Both the position numbers and the translations under genes were made by a program. Under the pieces are notes generated by a model that saw only the letters and a list, made by a program, of their open reading frames with translations, did not search any database and was not told the DNA's origin. 64,000 bases of DNA from positions 124,001-188,000 of the forward strand of contig NZ_BBMC01000005.1 of the NCBI RefSeq assembly GCF_000971255.1, in the 5' to 3' direction. Positions 45,683 to 55,130 of this stretch are shown here, piece by piece. Numbering within the stretch: position 1 is the stretch's first letter; every line of letters begins with the position of its first letter. This DNA comes from Demequina rhizosphaerae. GTDB taxonomy: Bacteria; Actinomycetota; Actinomycetes; Actinomycetales; Demequinaceae.

Positions 45683-46267
45683 TCAGAGCCGCTCGCCCCG
45701 GGCAGCGGCCTCCGCGACGGCCACGATTCGGGCCGCGCGGGTCGCGGGACGCTTCGCCATCGCGACGTGCGCGAGCATCTGCTTGCGCGCCGACGGCGGG
45801 AACCCGACCCACGCCTCGCGCGCGCCCGGCCGGACGTCCAGGGCCGCGGCGAGGTCCGGCGGCACGACGAGGTCCTCGACGTCGTCGAGCAGCGTCCAGG
45901 AGCCATCGGCCTTCGCCGCCGCGATGACCGCGGCGCCCGCGGGAGCGATGAGCCCCGCCTCCTCGAGCTCACGGATCCGGGTCTTGTTGGTGCGTGCCCA
46001 TCCGGAGCCGCGCTTGCGCGGCGCGCAGTACTGCAGCGTCCTGTCCGCGTCGAGCTTCCGCGTGACCGCGTCGATCCAGCCGAAGCACAGCGCCTGGCGC
46101 ACCAGCTCGTCGTACGTGAGCCCGACGTTCCCCGATGCCTTGCGCCACGTCGCGACCCACACGCCGGCAGCGTCGGCATGATGCGTCTCGAGCCACGCGC
46201 GCCACTCCCCCGCGTCCTCGGGATGGATCCGAGGGACGCCGTCGTCGCCGGGCTCGACGGGGTGCAT
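45683..46267 (-). CDS. YdeI/OmdA family protein
   Basis: Protein of 194 residues. Hallmarks: EWRAWLETHHADAAGVWVA, LTYDELVRQALCFGWIDA and RKRGSGWARTNKTRI, followed by the C-terminal segment VPPDLAAALDVRPGAREAW and PPSARKQMLAHVAMAKRPAT of OmpD-associated proteins. Function is unknown. It lies one base after the dapF stop and may be co-transcribed with it. The 90-bp gap to the convergent methyltransferase gene is GC-rich with several overlapping inverted repeats. Confidence 0.82.
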   Translation of the reverse strand: MHPVEPGDDGVPRIHPEDAGEWRAWLETHHADAAGVWVATWRKASGNVGLTYDELVRQALCFGWIDAVTRKLDADRTLQYCAPRKRGSGWARTNKTRIRELEEAGLIAPAGAAVIAAAKADGSWTLLDDVEDLVVPPDLAAALDVRPGAREAWVGFPPSARKQMLAHVAMAKRPATRAARIVAVAEAAARGERL

Positions 46268-46268
46268 G

Positions 46269-47141
46269 TCAGGCGGGCGCGTCGACCTCGCCGGCCGCGA
46301 CCAGCACGGCCGGGCCCTCGAGCACGGTGGTCTCGCCCTCGATCCGGACGGTGACGAGCCCGCCGGGCACCTCGATGTCCCACACGTCGGGCGCGCCCGC
46401 GCCCGCCCACGTGCGCATCGCGAGCGCGACCGCGCACGCGCCGGTGCCGCACGAGCGCGTCTCGCCCGAGCCGCGCTCGTGCACGCGCATCCTCACGCGG
46501 CCGCGGGACTCGCCGTCGACCTCGGCGTGGCCGAGCGCGACCGCGAACTCGACGTTGGTGCCGTGCGGCGGGACGGGGTGGACCCGCGGCGCCTCGGTGA
46601 GGTCGAGGCCGCGGAGCTCGTCGACGTCCGGCAGCGCGACCACGTGGTGCGGGTTGCCCATGTCGACGGACAGCGCGGGGCGCACGGGGTCGAGGCCGCG
46701 CGCGGCCACCTCGGAGTCGAAGCCGTCGGTCGCGTCGCCCACGACGTAGCGGCCCATGCCGATCGCGTAGCGTCCGCCGCCGAGCGCCGTCACGGTGCGC
46801 GGGCCTCCGCGCGTGCCGAACTCGAGCCCGCCGGCGAGCTCTTCCCCCGCCTCGGCCTCGAGGAAGGCGCCGAAGACGCGCGCGCCGTTGCCGCACATCT
46901 CGGAGGTGCTGCCGTCGGCGTTCCAGTAGTCCATGAACCAGGTCGCGGGCTCGAGCCCGGCTCCCGCCTCGAGCGCGCCCGCGCGGATCGCGCGGATGAC
47001 GCCGTCGCCCCCGATGCCGGCGCGGCGGTCGCACAGGAACCGCACGAGCGACGGGCTGAGGTCGAGGTCCCCGTGGGGGTCGAACAGCAGCACGAAGTCG
47101 TTCTCGGTGCCGTGTCCCTTGGTGAAGGCGAGCGAGGTCAT
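46269..47141 (-). CDS. dapF: Diaminopimelate epimerase DapF
   Basis: Protein of 290 residues. The two catalytic cysteines are in SEMCGNGAR (Cys83) and RSCGTGACAVAL (Cys231). GHGTENDFVLL, GGDGVI, GNPHHVV and GTNVEFA are family motifs. It makes meso-diaminopimelate for lysine synthesis and possibly cell wall. Position next to miaA follows actinobacterial order. ATG at 47141. Confidence 0.96.
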   Translation of the reverse strand: MTSLAFTKGHGTENDFVLLFDPHGDLDLSPSLVRFLCDRRAGIGGDGVIRAIRAGALEAGAGLEPATWFMDYWNADGSTSEMCGNGARVFGAFLEAEAGEELAGGLEFGTRGGPRTVTALGGGRYAIGMGRYVVGDATDGFDSEVAARGLDPVRPALSVDMGNPHHVVALPDVDELRGLDLTEAPRVHPVPPHGTNVEFAVALGHAEVDGESRGRVRMRVHERGSGETRSCGTGACAVALAMRTWAGAGAPDVWDIEVPGGLVTVRIEGETTVLEGPAVLVAAGEVDAPA

Positions 47142-47209
47142 GCGTCAAGTCTAGGGAGGGCCCCGCACGGAGGCTTGCACGCCGCCGGTGGCTCGTGTTC
47201 GCTAGGGAC

Positions 47210-47620
47210 ATGCCTGGTAGCCCAGCACTTGCCCGCGCGCTCGCCGTCGCCGCGCTCGCGGCGCTCCTGCTCGCCGGATGCACGGGCGGCGGCGAGGACG
47301 GCTACGCGGACCTCGATCGCGAGGCCGCCGACGGCGACGCGCTTCCCGCCGCCGTGCTCGCCGAGGCCACCTACCTCGACGCGTCCTCGAGCCGCTACGT
47401 CGGCGAGGACGACGGCGTGGCGCTGTGGATCGCGCGCGGCGCGGACCCCGACGTGCACCTGTGCCTCGTCGCGGTCCCCGAGGACGAGGACTGGGTCGTC
47501 GGCTGCGGCTACGAGGTCTTCGGCCGATCGGTCGGCACCTTCGCGCTCCTCCCCGACGGCGCGGAGGCCCCCGACCACGCCACCCCGGTCTCCGCGAACG
47601 TCTACCGGCTCGAGGGCTGA
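47210..47620 (+). CDS. Putative lipoprotein of unknown function
   Basis: Protein of 136 residues. A signal peptide ends in the lipobox LLAGC with Cys24, so it is probably lipid-anchored and processed by LspA. The mature part is acidic, with VALWIARGADPDVHLCLVAV and VVGCGYEVFGRSVGTF; the two further Cys could form a disulfide. I recognise no domain. Its 3' end overlaps the converging miaA gene by 19 bp. Confidence 0.72.
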   Translation: MPGSPALARALAVAALAALLLAGCTGGGEDGYADLDREAADGDALPAAVLAEATYLDASSSRYVGEDDGVALWIARGADPDVHLCLVAVPEDEDWVVGCGYEVFGRSVGTFALLPDGAEAPDHATPVSANVYRLEG

Positions 47621-48552
47621 GCGTCCGCCTCGGCCACGAGGGACGATGCGTCGGCGGCGGCCCGGGCGACGTCGCCGTGGTCGCGGGGCGCGTCGATCCA
47701 CCGCACCCGCGGGTCGGGGCGGAACCACTGGGCCTGCTTCCGGGCCAGGCGGCGGGTGTGCTGCGCGATGAGGGCGCGCGTCTCGGCGGCGTCGAGCTCG
47801 CCGTCGAGGTGGCGGAGGGTCTCCGCGTAGCCGACGGCGCGGCGCGCGGTGACGCCGTCGCGCAGGCCCTGGGCCTCGAGCGCGCGGACCTCGTCGACGA
47901 GGCCCTGCTCCCACATCGCATCGACGCGGGCGTCGATGCGCGGGTCGAGCAGCTCGTACGGCAGGTCGAGCGCGAGGGTGAGCGCGGGCGCGGCGTACTC
48001 GTGCCGGGGCAGCGAGCTCTGGGTCGAGCCGGTGAGCGCGATGATCTCGAGCGCGCGCACGAGCCGCTTGACGTTCTGCGCGGGGATCTTGGCGGCGGCC
48101 TCGGGGTCGACCGCGGCGAGCTCGCGGTGGAGCACGCCGGGGCCCTCGGCCTCCGCGCGCGCCTCGAGGCTCGCGCGCAGCTCCGGGTCGGTGCCCGGGA
48201 ACTCGAAGCGGTCGAGCAGCGCGCGGAGGTACAGGCCGGACCCGCCGACGACGATGGCGCGGCGTCCGCGCGCGTGGATCGCGGCGACGTCCGCGCGGGC
48301 CTCGACCTGGAACCGCGCGACCGAGGCGTCCTCGTGGACGTCGAGCGTGTCCAGCTGGTGGTGCGGGATCCCCCGGCGCTCGCCGACGGGGAGCTTCGCG
48401 GTGCCGATGTCCATGCCGCGGTAGAACTGCATCGAGTCGGCGTTGACGATCTCGCCGTCGAGCGCCTCCGCGAGGTCGAGGCTGAGCGCGGACTTGCCCG
48501 TCGCGGTGGCGCCGACGACCGCGACGATCACCGGCGCATCGTCCATGCTCAC
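47602..48552 (-). CDS. miaA: tRNA dimethylallyltransferase MiaA
   Basis: Protein of 316 residues. P-loop [16 protein letters not shown] (13-28), then [43 protein letters not shown] and later [12 protein letters not shown], all diagnostic. It prenylates A37 of tRNAs reading U-codons, the substrate for MiaB. The GTG at 48552 overlaps the miaB stop as GTGA; ATG 48546 is the alternative. Two decamers lie in its ends (48535 and 47641). Confidence 0.96.
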   Translation of the reverse strand: MSMDDAPVIVAVVGATATGKSALSLDLAEALDGEIVNADSMQFYRGMDIGTAKLPVGERRGIPHHQLDTLDVHEDASVARFQVEARADVAAIHARGRRAIVVGGSGLYLRALLDRFEFPGTDPELRASLEARAEAEGPGVLHRELAAVDPEAAAKIPAQNVKRLVRALEIIALTGSTQSSLPRHEYAAPALTLALDLPYELLDPRIDARVDAMWEQGLVDEVRALEAQGLRDGVTARRAVGYAETLRHLDGELDAAETRALIAQHTRRLARKQAQWFRPDPRVRWIDAPRDHGDVARAAADASSLVAEADAQPSSR

Positions 48553-50048
48553 GCGCGGCGCAGCGTCGGGATGCCGAGGCCGACCGGACCCGCGGGGGCG
48601 CCGTCACCGGTGCCGCACGAGTCGCCGTGGTCGCCGCCCTGGGCCGCGTCCCACGCGTCTCCGGCGCGGGTGCGGCGGACGGCGTACGGACCGCCCTCGA
48701 GCCCCGAGTCGGCGATGAGGTGGTGCGGGGCGCCGTGCGTGACGCGCAGCGAGACCATGTCGCCCGGACGCGGCACGTCGGCACCCTCGGGCACCGCGAA
48801 GTGGACGAGGCGGTTGCCGGGCTCGCGGCCGCTCAGGCGCGCGGACTCGCCGTCCTTGCGGCCGCCCGAGTCGAGCACGAGCAGCTCGAGGTCGCGGCCG
48901 ACGAGCGCGTGCGAGTCCTCGAGGGTGATGCGCTCCTGGAGCGCGATGAGGCGCTCGAAGCGCTCCTGGACGACGGCCTTGGGCAGCGGCTCGAGCTCGT
49001 ACGCGGGCGTGCCGGGCCGCGGGGAGTACTGGAACGTGAAGGCGGACGTGAAGCGCGAGGCCTCGACGACGCGCAGCGTCTCCTGGAAGTCCTCCTCGGT
49101 CTCGCCGGGGAAGCCCACGATGATGTCGGTGGTGATGGCCGCGTCGGGCATCGCGGCGCGCACGCGGTCGATGATCCCGAGGAAGCGCTCCGAGCGGTAC
49201 GAGCGACGCATCGCGCGCAGCACGCGGTCCGAGCCGGACTGCAGCGGCATGTGGAGGCTGGGCATCACGTTGGGCGTCTCGGCCATCGCGTGGATGACGT
49301 CGTCGGTGAACGCGGCCGGGTGGGGCGACGTGAAGCGCACGCGCTCGAGGCCCTCGATCTCGCCGCACGCGCGCAGCAGCTTGGCGAACGCGCCACGGTC
49401 GCCGAACTCGACGCCGTACGAGTTGACGTTCTGACCGAGCAGGGTGACCTCGACCGCGCCCTGCGACACGAGCGCCTCGACCTCGGCGAGGATCTCGCCG
49501 GGACGGCGGTCGCGCTCCTTGCCGCGCAGCGACGGCACGATGCAGAACGTGCACGTGTTGTTGCAGCCCACCGAGATCGACACCCAGCCGGACGCGATCG
49601 CGTCGCGGCGCGACGGCAGCGTCGACGGGAAGACCTTGAGCGACTCCTCGATCTCGACCTGCGCCTCGGCGTTGTGGCGGGCGCGCTCGAGCAGCACCGG
49701 CAGCACGTCGATGTTGTGCGTGCCGAAGACGACGTCGACCCACGGCGCGCGGTTGACGATCTCGCCGCGGTCCTTCTGTGCGAGGCAGCCGCCGACCGCG
49801 ATCTGCATGCCGGGGCGCTGGGCCTTCACCGACGCGAGCTGGCCGAGGTTGCCGTAGAGGCGGGTCGCGGCGTTCTCGCGCACCGCGCACGTGTTGATGA
49901 CGACGACGTCGGCGACGTCCTCGCCCGCGGGCGCGGCCGTGTAGCCGGCGCCCTCGAGGAGGCCGGCCATGTGCTCGGAGTCGTGCACGTTCATCTGGCA
50001 CCCGAGCGTCCTGACGAGGTACGTGGGGGCGAGGGAAGTCTGGGTCAT
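48549..50048 (-). CDS. miaB: tRNA-2-methylthio-N6-dimethylallyladenosine synthase MiaB
   Basis: Protein of 499 residues. The N-terminal MTTase domain carries Cys17, Cys54 and Cys88 ([23 protein letters not shown]) for one Fe-S cluster. The radical-SAM motif CNNTCTFC (Cys162, Cys166, Cys169) holds the other. A TRAM domain lies at about 385-450. A tail of about 45 Gly/Asp-rich residues follows. It adds methylthio groups to the MiaA product; the two genes overlap by 4 bp. ATG at 50048. Confidence 0.97.
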   Translation of the reverse strand: MTQTSLAPTYLVRTLGCQMNVHDSEHMAGLLEGAGYTAAPAGEDVADVVVINTCAVRENAATRLYGNLGQLASVKAQRPGMQIAVGGCLAQKDRGEIVNRAPWVDVVFGTHNIDVLPVLLERARHNAEAQVEIEESLKVFPSTLPSRRDAIASGWVSISVGCNNTCTFCIVPSLRGKERDRRPGEILAEVEALVSQGAVEVTLLGQNVNSYGVEFGDRGAFAKLLRACGEIEGLERVRFTSPHPAAFTDDVIHAMAETPNVMPSLHMPLQSGSDRVLRAMRRSYRSERFLGIIDRVRAAMPDAAITTDIIVGFPGETEEDFQETLRVVEASRFTSAFTFQYSPRPGTPAYELEPLPKAVVQERFERLIALQERITLEDSHALVGRDLELLVLDSGGRKDGESARLSGREPGNRLVHFAVPEGADVPRPGDMVSLRVTHGAPHHLIADSGLEGGPYAVRRTRAGDAWDAAQGGDHGDSCGTGDGAPAGPVGLGIPTLRRA

Positions 50049-50051
50049 GCT

Positions 50052-51512
50052 CTAACCTGCGACGGCATCCGCTCGCAGCTCGCGGATCACCGTCACCTTG
50101 ATCTCTCCGGGGAAGGTGAAGTCCTGGGTGATGTGCTCGGCAATTGTACGCGCCAGCGCCTGGGTCCCCTCGTCGTCGATCTCGTCGGGCTCGACGATGA
50201 CCCGCACCTCGCGGCCCGCCGCCATCGCGAGGACGCGCGTGACGCCGTGGTGCTCGAGCACGAGCTTCTCGAGGTTCTCCATGCGGTTGATGTACGAGTC
50301 GAGGTCCTCGCGGCGCGCGCCGGGGCGGGCCGCCGAGAGCGCGTCGGCCACCTGGACGATGACGGCCTCGAGGGACTCCTGGGGCACCTCGTCGTGGTGC
50401 GCGGCCACCGCGTTGACGACGAGTGCGTCCTCGCCGTGCTCCGCGAGGAACCGTGCGCCGAGCGCGGCGTGGGTGCCGGACTGCTCGTGCGTGAAGGCCT
50501 TGCCGAGGTCGTGGAACAGCGCGCCGCGGCGGGCCAGGTAGACGTCGGCGCCGAGCGCGGCGGCGATGTCCGCGGCCAGCTGGGACGTCTCGACGAGGTG
50601 CGCGAGCACGTTCTGGCCGTAGGAGGTGCGCAGGCGCAGCTTGCCGAGCACGTCGACGATCTCGGAGGGGACGCCCGAGACGCCCGCCTCGGTGAGCGCG
50701 TCGAGCCCCGCCGCGCGATGACGCTGGAAGGCGCCGGCGACGGCACGCGCGTACGCGGCCTCGACCCGCTGGGGCTGGATGCGGCCGTCCTCGACGAGGG
50801 CCTTGAGCGTCACCTCGGCGATCTCGCGGCGCTCGGGGTCGAAGCTCGACAGCTGGACGGCGTCGACGCCCTCCTCGACCAGCACGGTCACTCCGGTGAG
50901 CGCCTCGAAGGCCCGGATGTTGCGGCCCTCGCGGCCGATGATGCGGCCCTTCATCTCGTCGCTGGGCAGGTCGATCCACGTGGTCGCGTGCTCGGCGGAC
51001 GAGGCGGCGGCCTGGCGCTGCATCGCCTCGACGAGGATCTCCCGTGCCCGCTTGTCCGCGGTGGCCTCGGTGCGCCGCTCGAGCCGGCGGAGCTTGACCT
51101 CGGCGTCGTGGCGGGCCGAGTCGAGGATCTCCGCGACGAGCTCGGCGCGCGCCTCCTCGGGCGTGGTCTGGGCGACCTCGGCGAGGGCCTTGGCGCGGTC
51201 CTGCGCGATGCGGGCGCGATCGGCGGCGAGCCGCTTCTCGTCGCGCACGACGACGGCGGCCCGCTCCTCGAGCAGGCGCGCGTACTGCTGCGCGTGGCGG
51301 TGGTCGCTCGCGACCTCCTTCTCACGCTCGTGGGCGAGGTCCTCGCGCCGCTTCGCGTCCGCGAGGCGCGCCTGCGCGTCCTGGCGGAGCTGCTCGACCT
51401 CGCGGCGGCCGGCCTCGCGCTCGGCGGTCGCCTCGCGCCGCGCGAAGACCACCAGCAGCAGCGCGACGAGGCTGGCGCCGAGGAGCACCAGGATCGTCAG
51501 GGTCTGCCCCAC
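50052..51512 (-). CDS. rny: Ribonuclease Y
   Basis: Protein of 486 residues. One N-terminal transmembrane helix (about 5-24), a long coiled coil (30-160), a KH domain with IGREGRNIRAFEALTGVTVLV and an HD domain with HDLGKAFTHE and HHDEVP. RNase Y is a membrane-bound endonuclease that starts mRNA decay. It lies between recX and miaB, 3 bp from the latter. GTG at 51512. Confidence 0.93.
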   Translation of the reverse strand: MGQTLTILVLLGASLVALLLVVFARREATAEREAGRREVEQLRQDAQARLADAKRREDLAHEREKEVASDHRHAQQYARLLEERAAVVVRDEKRLAADRARIAQDRAKALAEVAQTTPEEARAELVAEILDSARHDAEVKLRRLERRTEATADKRAREILVEAMQRQAAASSAEHATTWIDLPSDEMKGRIIGREGRNIRAFEALTGVTVLVEEGVDAVQLSSFDPERREIAEVTLKALVEDGRIQPQRVEAAYARAVAGAFQRHRAAGLDALTEAGVSGVPSEIVDVLGKLRLRTSYGQNVLAHLVETSQLAADIAAALGADVYLARRGALFHDLGKAFTHEQSGTHAALGARFLAEHGEDALVVNAVAAHHDEVPQESLEAVIVQVADALSAARPGARREDLDSYINRMENLEKLVLEHHGVTRVLAMAAGREVRVIVEPDEIDDEGTQALARTIAEHITQDFTFPGEIKVTVIRELRADAVAG

Positions 51513-51539
51513 CGGCGGCTCCTTCCCTGTCGCGCGAGA

Positions 51540-52094
51540 CTAGTCATCCTCGCTATCGGCATCCCGCAAGTGTTTCACGAGGGCGAAAGCGAGAGAACTC
51601 GAGTATCCCTTGCGGCCGAGCATGGCCACGACGCGGCGCTCCCGCACCTCGACGGGGTGCGAGGCGAGCTGGTCCCAACGGCGCCGGGCCAGCGCGGCGG
51701 CGCGCTCACGCTCGTCGTCGTCGTCGATCTGGTCGAGCGCGGAGCCGATGGCGTCCTCGTCGAAGCCCTTGCGGGCGAGCTCGACGCGGATGGCGCGGCG
51801 GGACTGTCCGCGCTCCGCGTGGCGGGTGCGGACGATGGTCGCGGCGAGGCCCGCATCGTCCACGAGGCCCACCTCGACGTAGCGGTCGACGATCGCGTCG
51901 GCGAGGTCGGGCACGACGTGGCGCGCGACCAGCCCGTCGCGCAGCTGCGTGGTCGAGCGGGACGCGCGCGTGAGGATCCCCAGCGCGATCTCCCGGGCCC
52001 GTTCGGGGTCGGTGATCGGCTCGGGGGCCTGGTCCCGCGCGGGCGTGCGCCGGCTGCGACGCCGCCCGCGCGGAATCTCGGACTGCTCGGTCAT
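51540..52094 (-). CDS. recX: RecA regulator RecX
   Basis: Protein of 184 residues. The triple three-helix repeats of RecX are visible as REIALGILTRASRSTTQLRD, VPDLADAIVDRYVEVGLVDD and GQSRRAIRVELARKGFDED. The end LGRKGYSSSLAFALVKHL is also typical. It modulates RecA filaments. ATG at 52094 lies 3 bp after the recA stop. Confidence 0.94.
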   Translation of the reverse strand: MTEQSEIPRGRRRSRRTPARDQAPEPITDPERAREIALGILTRASRSTTQLRDGLVARHVVPDLADAIVDRYVEVGLVDDAGLAATIVRTRHAERGQSRRAIRVELARKGFDEDAIGSALDQIDDDDERERAAALARRRWDQLASHPVEVRERRVVAMLGRKGYSSSLAFALVKHLRDADSEDD

Positions 52095-52097
52095 GGC

Positions 52098-53180
52098 CTA
52101 GAAGTCGGCGTCGCGGCCCTTCTTGCCGCGGGCCGGGGCGGCCGCCTCGGGCTCGGGCGCCTCCTGGCTCTCCTCGCCCGCGGGGACGCCGACGCCGAGC
52201 TTGGTCTTGACCTTGCGCTCGATCTCGTCCGCGAGCTGCGGGTTGTCCTTGAGGAACTTGCGGGCGTTCTCCTTGCCCTGGCCCAGCTGGTCGCCCTCGT
52301 ACGTGTACCAGGCGCCCGACTTCTTGACGAAGCCGTGCTCGACGCCGAGGTCGATGATGCCGCCCTCGCGCGAAATGCCCTGGCCGTAGAGGATGTCGAA
52401 CTCGGCCTGCTTGAACGGCGGGGCCATCTTGTTCTTCACGACCTTGACGCGGGTGCGGTTGCCGACGGGCTCGGTGCCCTCCTTGAGGGTCTCGATGCGG
52501 CGCACGTCGAGGCGGACGGAGGCGTAGAACTTCAGCGCCTTTCCACCCGTGGTGGTCTCGGGGCTGCCGAAGAACACGCCGATCTTCTCGCGCAGCTGGT
52601 TGATGAAGATCGCGGTGGTGCCGGTCGAGTTGAGCGCACCGGTGATCTTGCGCAGCGCCTGCGACATGAGGCGCGCCTGGAGACCGACGTGGCTGTCGCC
52701 CATCTCGCCCTCGATCTCGGCCTTGGGCACGAGGGCCGCGACGGAGTCGATGACGAGGATGTCGATGCCGCCCGAGCGCACCAGGATGTCCGCGATCTCG
52801 AGGGCCTGCTCGCCCGTGTCGGGCTGCGAGACGATGAGGTTGTCCGTGTCGACGCCGAGCTTCTTGGCGTACTCGGGGTCGAGCGCGTGCTCCGCGTCGA
52901 TGAACGCCGCGGTGCCGCCGGCCTTCTGCACGTTCGCGACCGCGTGCAGCGCGACCGTGGTCTTACCGGACGACTCGGGGCCGTAGATCTCGACGATGCG
53001 GCCGCGCGGGAGCCCGCCGATGCCGAGCGCGATGTCGAGCGCGAGCGCGCTCGTGGGGATGGCCTCCACCGCGACGCGCTGCTGCTCGCCGAGGCGCATG
53101 GCCGAGCCCTTGCCGAACTGGCGGTCGATCTGTCCGAGCGCCGCCTCGAGGGCCTTGCCGCGGTCCGCTGCTGCTGCCAT
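52098..53180 (-). CDS. recA: Recombinase RecA
   Basis: Protein of 360 residues. Walker [35 protein letters not shown], the MAW-region equivalent and the L2 loop region ([29 protein letters not shown]) are all intact; no intein. It drives recombination and LexA autocleavage. ATG at 53180 follows GAGGAAGCGAC. An SOS box lies 138 bp upstream. The C-terminal 40 residues are acidic, then Lys/Arg. Confidence 0.99.
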   Translation of the reverse strand: MAAAADRGKALEAALGQIDRQFGKGSAMRLGEQQRVAVEAIPTSALALDIALGIGGLPRGRIVEIYGPESSGKTTVALHAVANVQKAGGTAAFIDAEHALDPEYAKKLGVDTDNLIVSQPDTGEQALEIADILVRSGGIDILVIDSVAALVPKAEIEGEMGDSHVGLQARLMSQALRKITGALNSTGTTAIFINQLREKIGVFFGSPETTTGGKALKFYASVRLDVRRIETLKEGTEPVGNRTRVKVVKNKMAPPFKQAEFDILYGQGISREGGIIDLGVEHGFVKKSGAWYTYEGDQLGQGKENARKFLKDNPQLADEIERKVKTKLGVGVPAGEESQEAPEPEAAAPARGKKGRDADF

Positions 53181-53317
53181 GTCGCTTCCTCACATCCATC
53201 CGTGGCTGGTCTGCCGTGTGTCGAGGACGACGCTACGCCGACCCTCCGACATCGCGACGGCGCCGGTCCTCCTGGGGAGGCGCCGCCGCCGCGCGGCGTC
53301 CTGGGGAACACGGTATA

Positions 53318-53333
53318 TCGAACAACTGTTCGA
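53318..53333. promoter_or_regulatory. SOS box of recA
   Basis: TCGAACAACTGTTCGA, a perfect match to the TCGAAC-N4-GTTCGA palindrome. On the minus strand it is followed directly by TATACC, so it would fill the spacer between a -35 (TTTCCC-like) and a -10 element. Confidence 0.93.
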
Positions 53334-53365
53334 AGGGAAACGACACGCCGCCCGGGCGTGTCGGC

Positions 53366-53599
53366 TCAGCGCGGCGGGGGGACCATCCGCTCGCGGTCGC
53401 CGCCGTCGCGGCGGTCGACGGGCACGTCCATCTGCTCGCACCACGCGTGCCAGACGTCGCGCGGCGCGGTCCCGGCCTCGATCGCGGCCACCGGCGTGAG
53501 CGAGTCGAGCGCGTCGAGGGAGAGCTCGCGCGCGAGCGTGCGGGAGTACGCGGGCCCGAAGACCGCGTCGGCCAAGGACCAGAACTCGCTGAGCCGCAC
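53366..53599 (-). CDS. DUF3046 domain protein
   Basis: Protein of 77 residues starting (GTG) VRLSEFWSLADAVFGPAYSR and containing RDVWHAWCEQMDVP, which match DUF3046. The gene is nearly always next to recA in Actinobacteria; the function is unknown. It starts 4 bp after the clgR stop, so it belongs to that transcript. The open frame runs further upstream inside clgR, but the GTG at 53599 gives the conserved N-terminus. Confidence 0.85.
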   Translation of the reverse strand: MRLSEFWSLADAVFGPAYSRTLARELSLDALDSLTPVAAIEAGTAPRDVWHAWCEQMDVPVDRRDGGDRERMVPPPR

Positions 53600-53603
53600 G
53601 TCC

Positions 53604-53915
53604 CTAGCGGGAGCGCATCGAGCTGAGCAGCTCGGGCACGGTGTCGGGGATCGACGGCATGACCGGGACGTCCGTGAGCGACTCGGCGTGCGCGAACCGG
53701 TCGGAGACCTCGCGCAGGATGTCGGACATGGGCAGGTCGAGCGCCTCGCAGATCGACGCGAGCAGCTCGGAGGACGCCTCCTTCTGCCCGCGCTCGACCT
53801 CGGAGAGGTAGCCGAGGGACACGCGCGCTCCCGAGGAGATGTCACGCAGGGTCTTGCCCTGCGTGAGGCGCGCGTCGCGCAGGACCTCGCCGATCTCGTT
53901 GCGAAGCACAGGCAT
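53604..53915 (-). CDS. clgR: ClgR-type XRE-family transcriptional regulator
   Basis: Protein of 103 residues. The helix-turn-helix segment is [20 protein letters not shown] and [20 protein letters not shown], almost invariant in ClgR, which activates clp protease and recA-linked genes in Actinobacteria. ATG at 53915 was chosen over the upstream in-frame one because [16 protein letters not shown] is the family start and GAGGGGAGGG lies just before it. The C-terminal tail ([16 protein letters not shown]) resembles proteolytic signals of ClgR homologues. Confidence 0.9.
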   Translation of the reverse strand: MPVLRNEIGEVLRDARLTQGKTLRDISSGARVSLGYLSEVERGQKEASSELLASICEALDLPMSDILREVSDRFAHAESLTDVPVMPSIPDTVPELLSSMRSR

Positions 53916-54006
53916 GCGCCCTCCCCTCATCGTCGTCATGCGTCCCTTGTCCATGCTGACACAACGCACCATACCCCACCCTTGTTCCGTCCCGGTCGCG
54001 AGGGGG

Positions 54007-54489
54007 TTACAGCAATGTGACATCTCCCGCAAGGGACGAGAGGACCAGGGCGAGGGCCGCGTCGACGGTCCCGGCGCGCACCGCGGCGCGGTCGCCGGCG
54101 AGGTCGAGGCGCGTGCTCGCCTCGCCCGCGGGGCCCGAGACCGCGACCCACACGCACCCCGGGCTGCACCCGTCGTGCGGCTCCGGTCCGGCGACGCCGG
54201 TGGTCCCGACGCCCAGGGTCGCGCCCGTCGCGTCGCGCACGCCCCGTGCCATCGCCTCGGCCACGTCGTCGGACACGAGGCCCGCCTCCCGGATCACCTC
54301 CGGGTCGACGCCGAGGAGCCGTGCCTTCATGTCGGCCGTGTAGGCGACGATGCCGCCGCGCACGACGGCGGAGGCGCCCGGCACGGACACGAGGGCGGAG
54401 CACACCGCGCCGCCGGTGATCGACTCGGCGGTCGCGACCGTGACGCCGAGCTCCCGCAGGCGGGCGACGACCTCGTCAGGCAGCGGCAT
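54007..54489 (-). CDS. pncC: Nicotinamide-nucleotide amidohydrolase PncC (CinA C-terminal domain)
   Basis: Protein of 160 residues consisting only of the CinA C-terminal domain. Key motifs are [40 protein letters not shown] and [21 protein letters not shown]. It deamidates NMN in pyridine nucleotide recycling. The first ATG lies 14 bp inside the pgsA end. Position between pgsA and clgR is standard. Confidence 0.94.
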   Translation of the reverse strand: MPLPDEVVARLRELGVTVATAESITGGAVCSALVSVPGASAVVRGGIVAYTADMKARLLGVDPEVIREAGLVSDDVAEAMARGVRDATGATLGVGTTGVAGPEPHDGCSPGCVWVAVSGPAGEASTRLDLAGDRAAVRAGTVDAALALVLSSLAGDVTLL

Positions 54490-55051
54490 GGCCCTCGGCG
54501 CGCTGCTCGCGCGCCGCGCGCACGATCTTCACCGTGTAGTCGATGCCGGTGACGAGCGCGAGGGCCGTGGCGACGAGCAGCACCCACCACGCGGCGGTGT
54601 CGACCCACGCGGGCGCCCCCGGGATGAGGTAGAGCCAGATCGCGAGGAGCTGCGCCATGGTCTTGACCTTGCCGCCGGGCGAGGCGGGGATCACGGTGCC
54701 GGCCGCGACGAGCAGCCTGCCCACCGTCACCCACAGCTCGCGCACCGCGATGATCGCGACGGGCCACCACGGGATGCCGTCGACCACGACGAGCACCGCG
54801 AGGACGCCGAGCACCAGCGCCTTGTCCGCGATGGGGTCCGCGAGCTTGCCGAACGGGCTCACCACGCCCCAGCGGCGCGCCAGGTAGCCGTCGAAGAAGT
54901 CGGTGGCCGCCGCGATCATGAACAGCGCGAGCGCCCACCACCGGAGCGGGCCCTCCTCCCCCGCGTCGAGCGCGAGCAGGACGAGCACCACCGGCACCAT
55001 GACGAGGCGCGCGACCGTGAGCACGTTGGGAACTGCGGAAGTCACGCACAC
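54476..55051 (-). CDS. pgsA: CDP-diacylglycerol--glycerol-3-phosphate phosphatidyltransferase PgsA
   Basis: Protein of 191 residues with about four or five membrane helices. The CDP-alcohol phosphotransferase motif DG-x2-AR-x8-G-x3-D-x3-D is seen as DFFDGYLARRWGVV and FGKLADPIADK. NVLTVARLVMVPVV at the N-terminus is typical of PgsA. It forms phosphatidylglycerophosphate. Start GTG 55051 or GTG 55045. The expected upstream neighbour ftsK is absent. Confidence 0.92.
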   Translation of the reverse strand: MCVTSAVPNVLTVARLVMVPVVLVLLALDAGEEGPLRWWALALFMIAAATDFFDGYLARRWGVVSPFGKLADPIADKALVLGVLAVLVVVDGIPWWPVAIIAVRELWVTVGRLLVAAGTVIPASPGGKVKTMAQLLAIWLYLIPGAPAWVDTAAWWVLLVATALALVTGIDYTVKIVRAAREQRAEGHAAA

Positions 55052-55118
55052 ACCTTAATGCGCCGACCGTCCCGCCGACGTCGCGGCGGGCCGTGACCGG
55101 GACCCTCCGTGGGGCGGC

Positions 55119-55124
55119 GATACT
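55119..55124 (+). promoter_or_regulatory. Putative -10 element of a leaderless promoter
   Basis: GATACT ends 6 bases before the ATG at 55131; no ribosome-binding site is apparent. Confidence 0.35.
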
Positions 55125-55130
55125 GGTGGC

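Noticed and set aside
52098..53180. Possible intein or interruption in recA
   Set aside because: The protein is 360 residues with continuous motifs; nothing is inserted.
48627..54020. Plus-strand open frame of almost 1800 codons opposite miaB, rny, recX and recA
   Set aside because: It is antisense to well-identified genes and its translation is Arg/Ala/Gly/His-rich without domains, a usual artefact of very high GC content.
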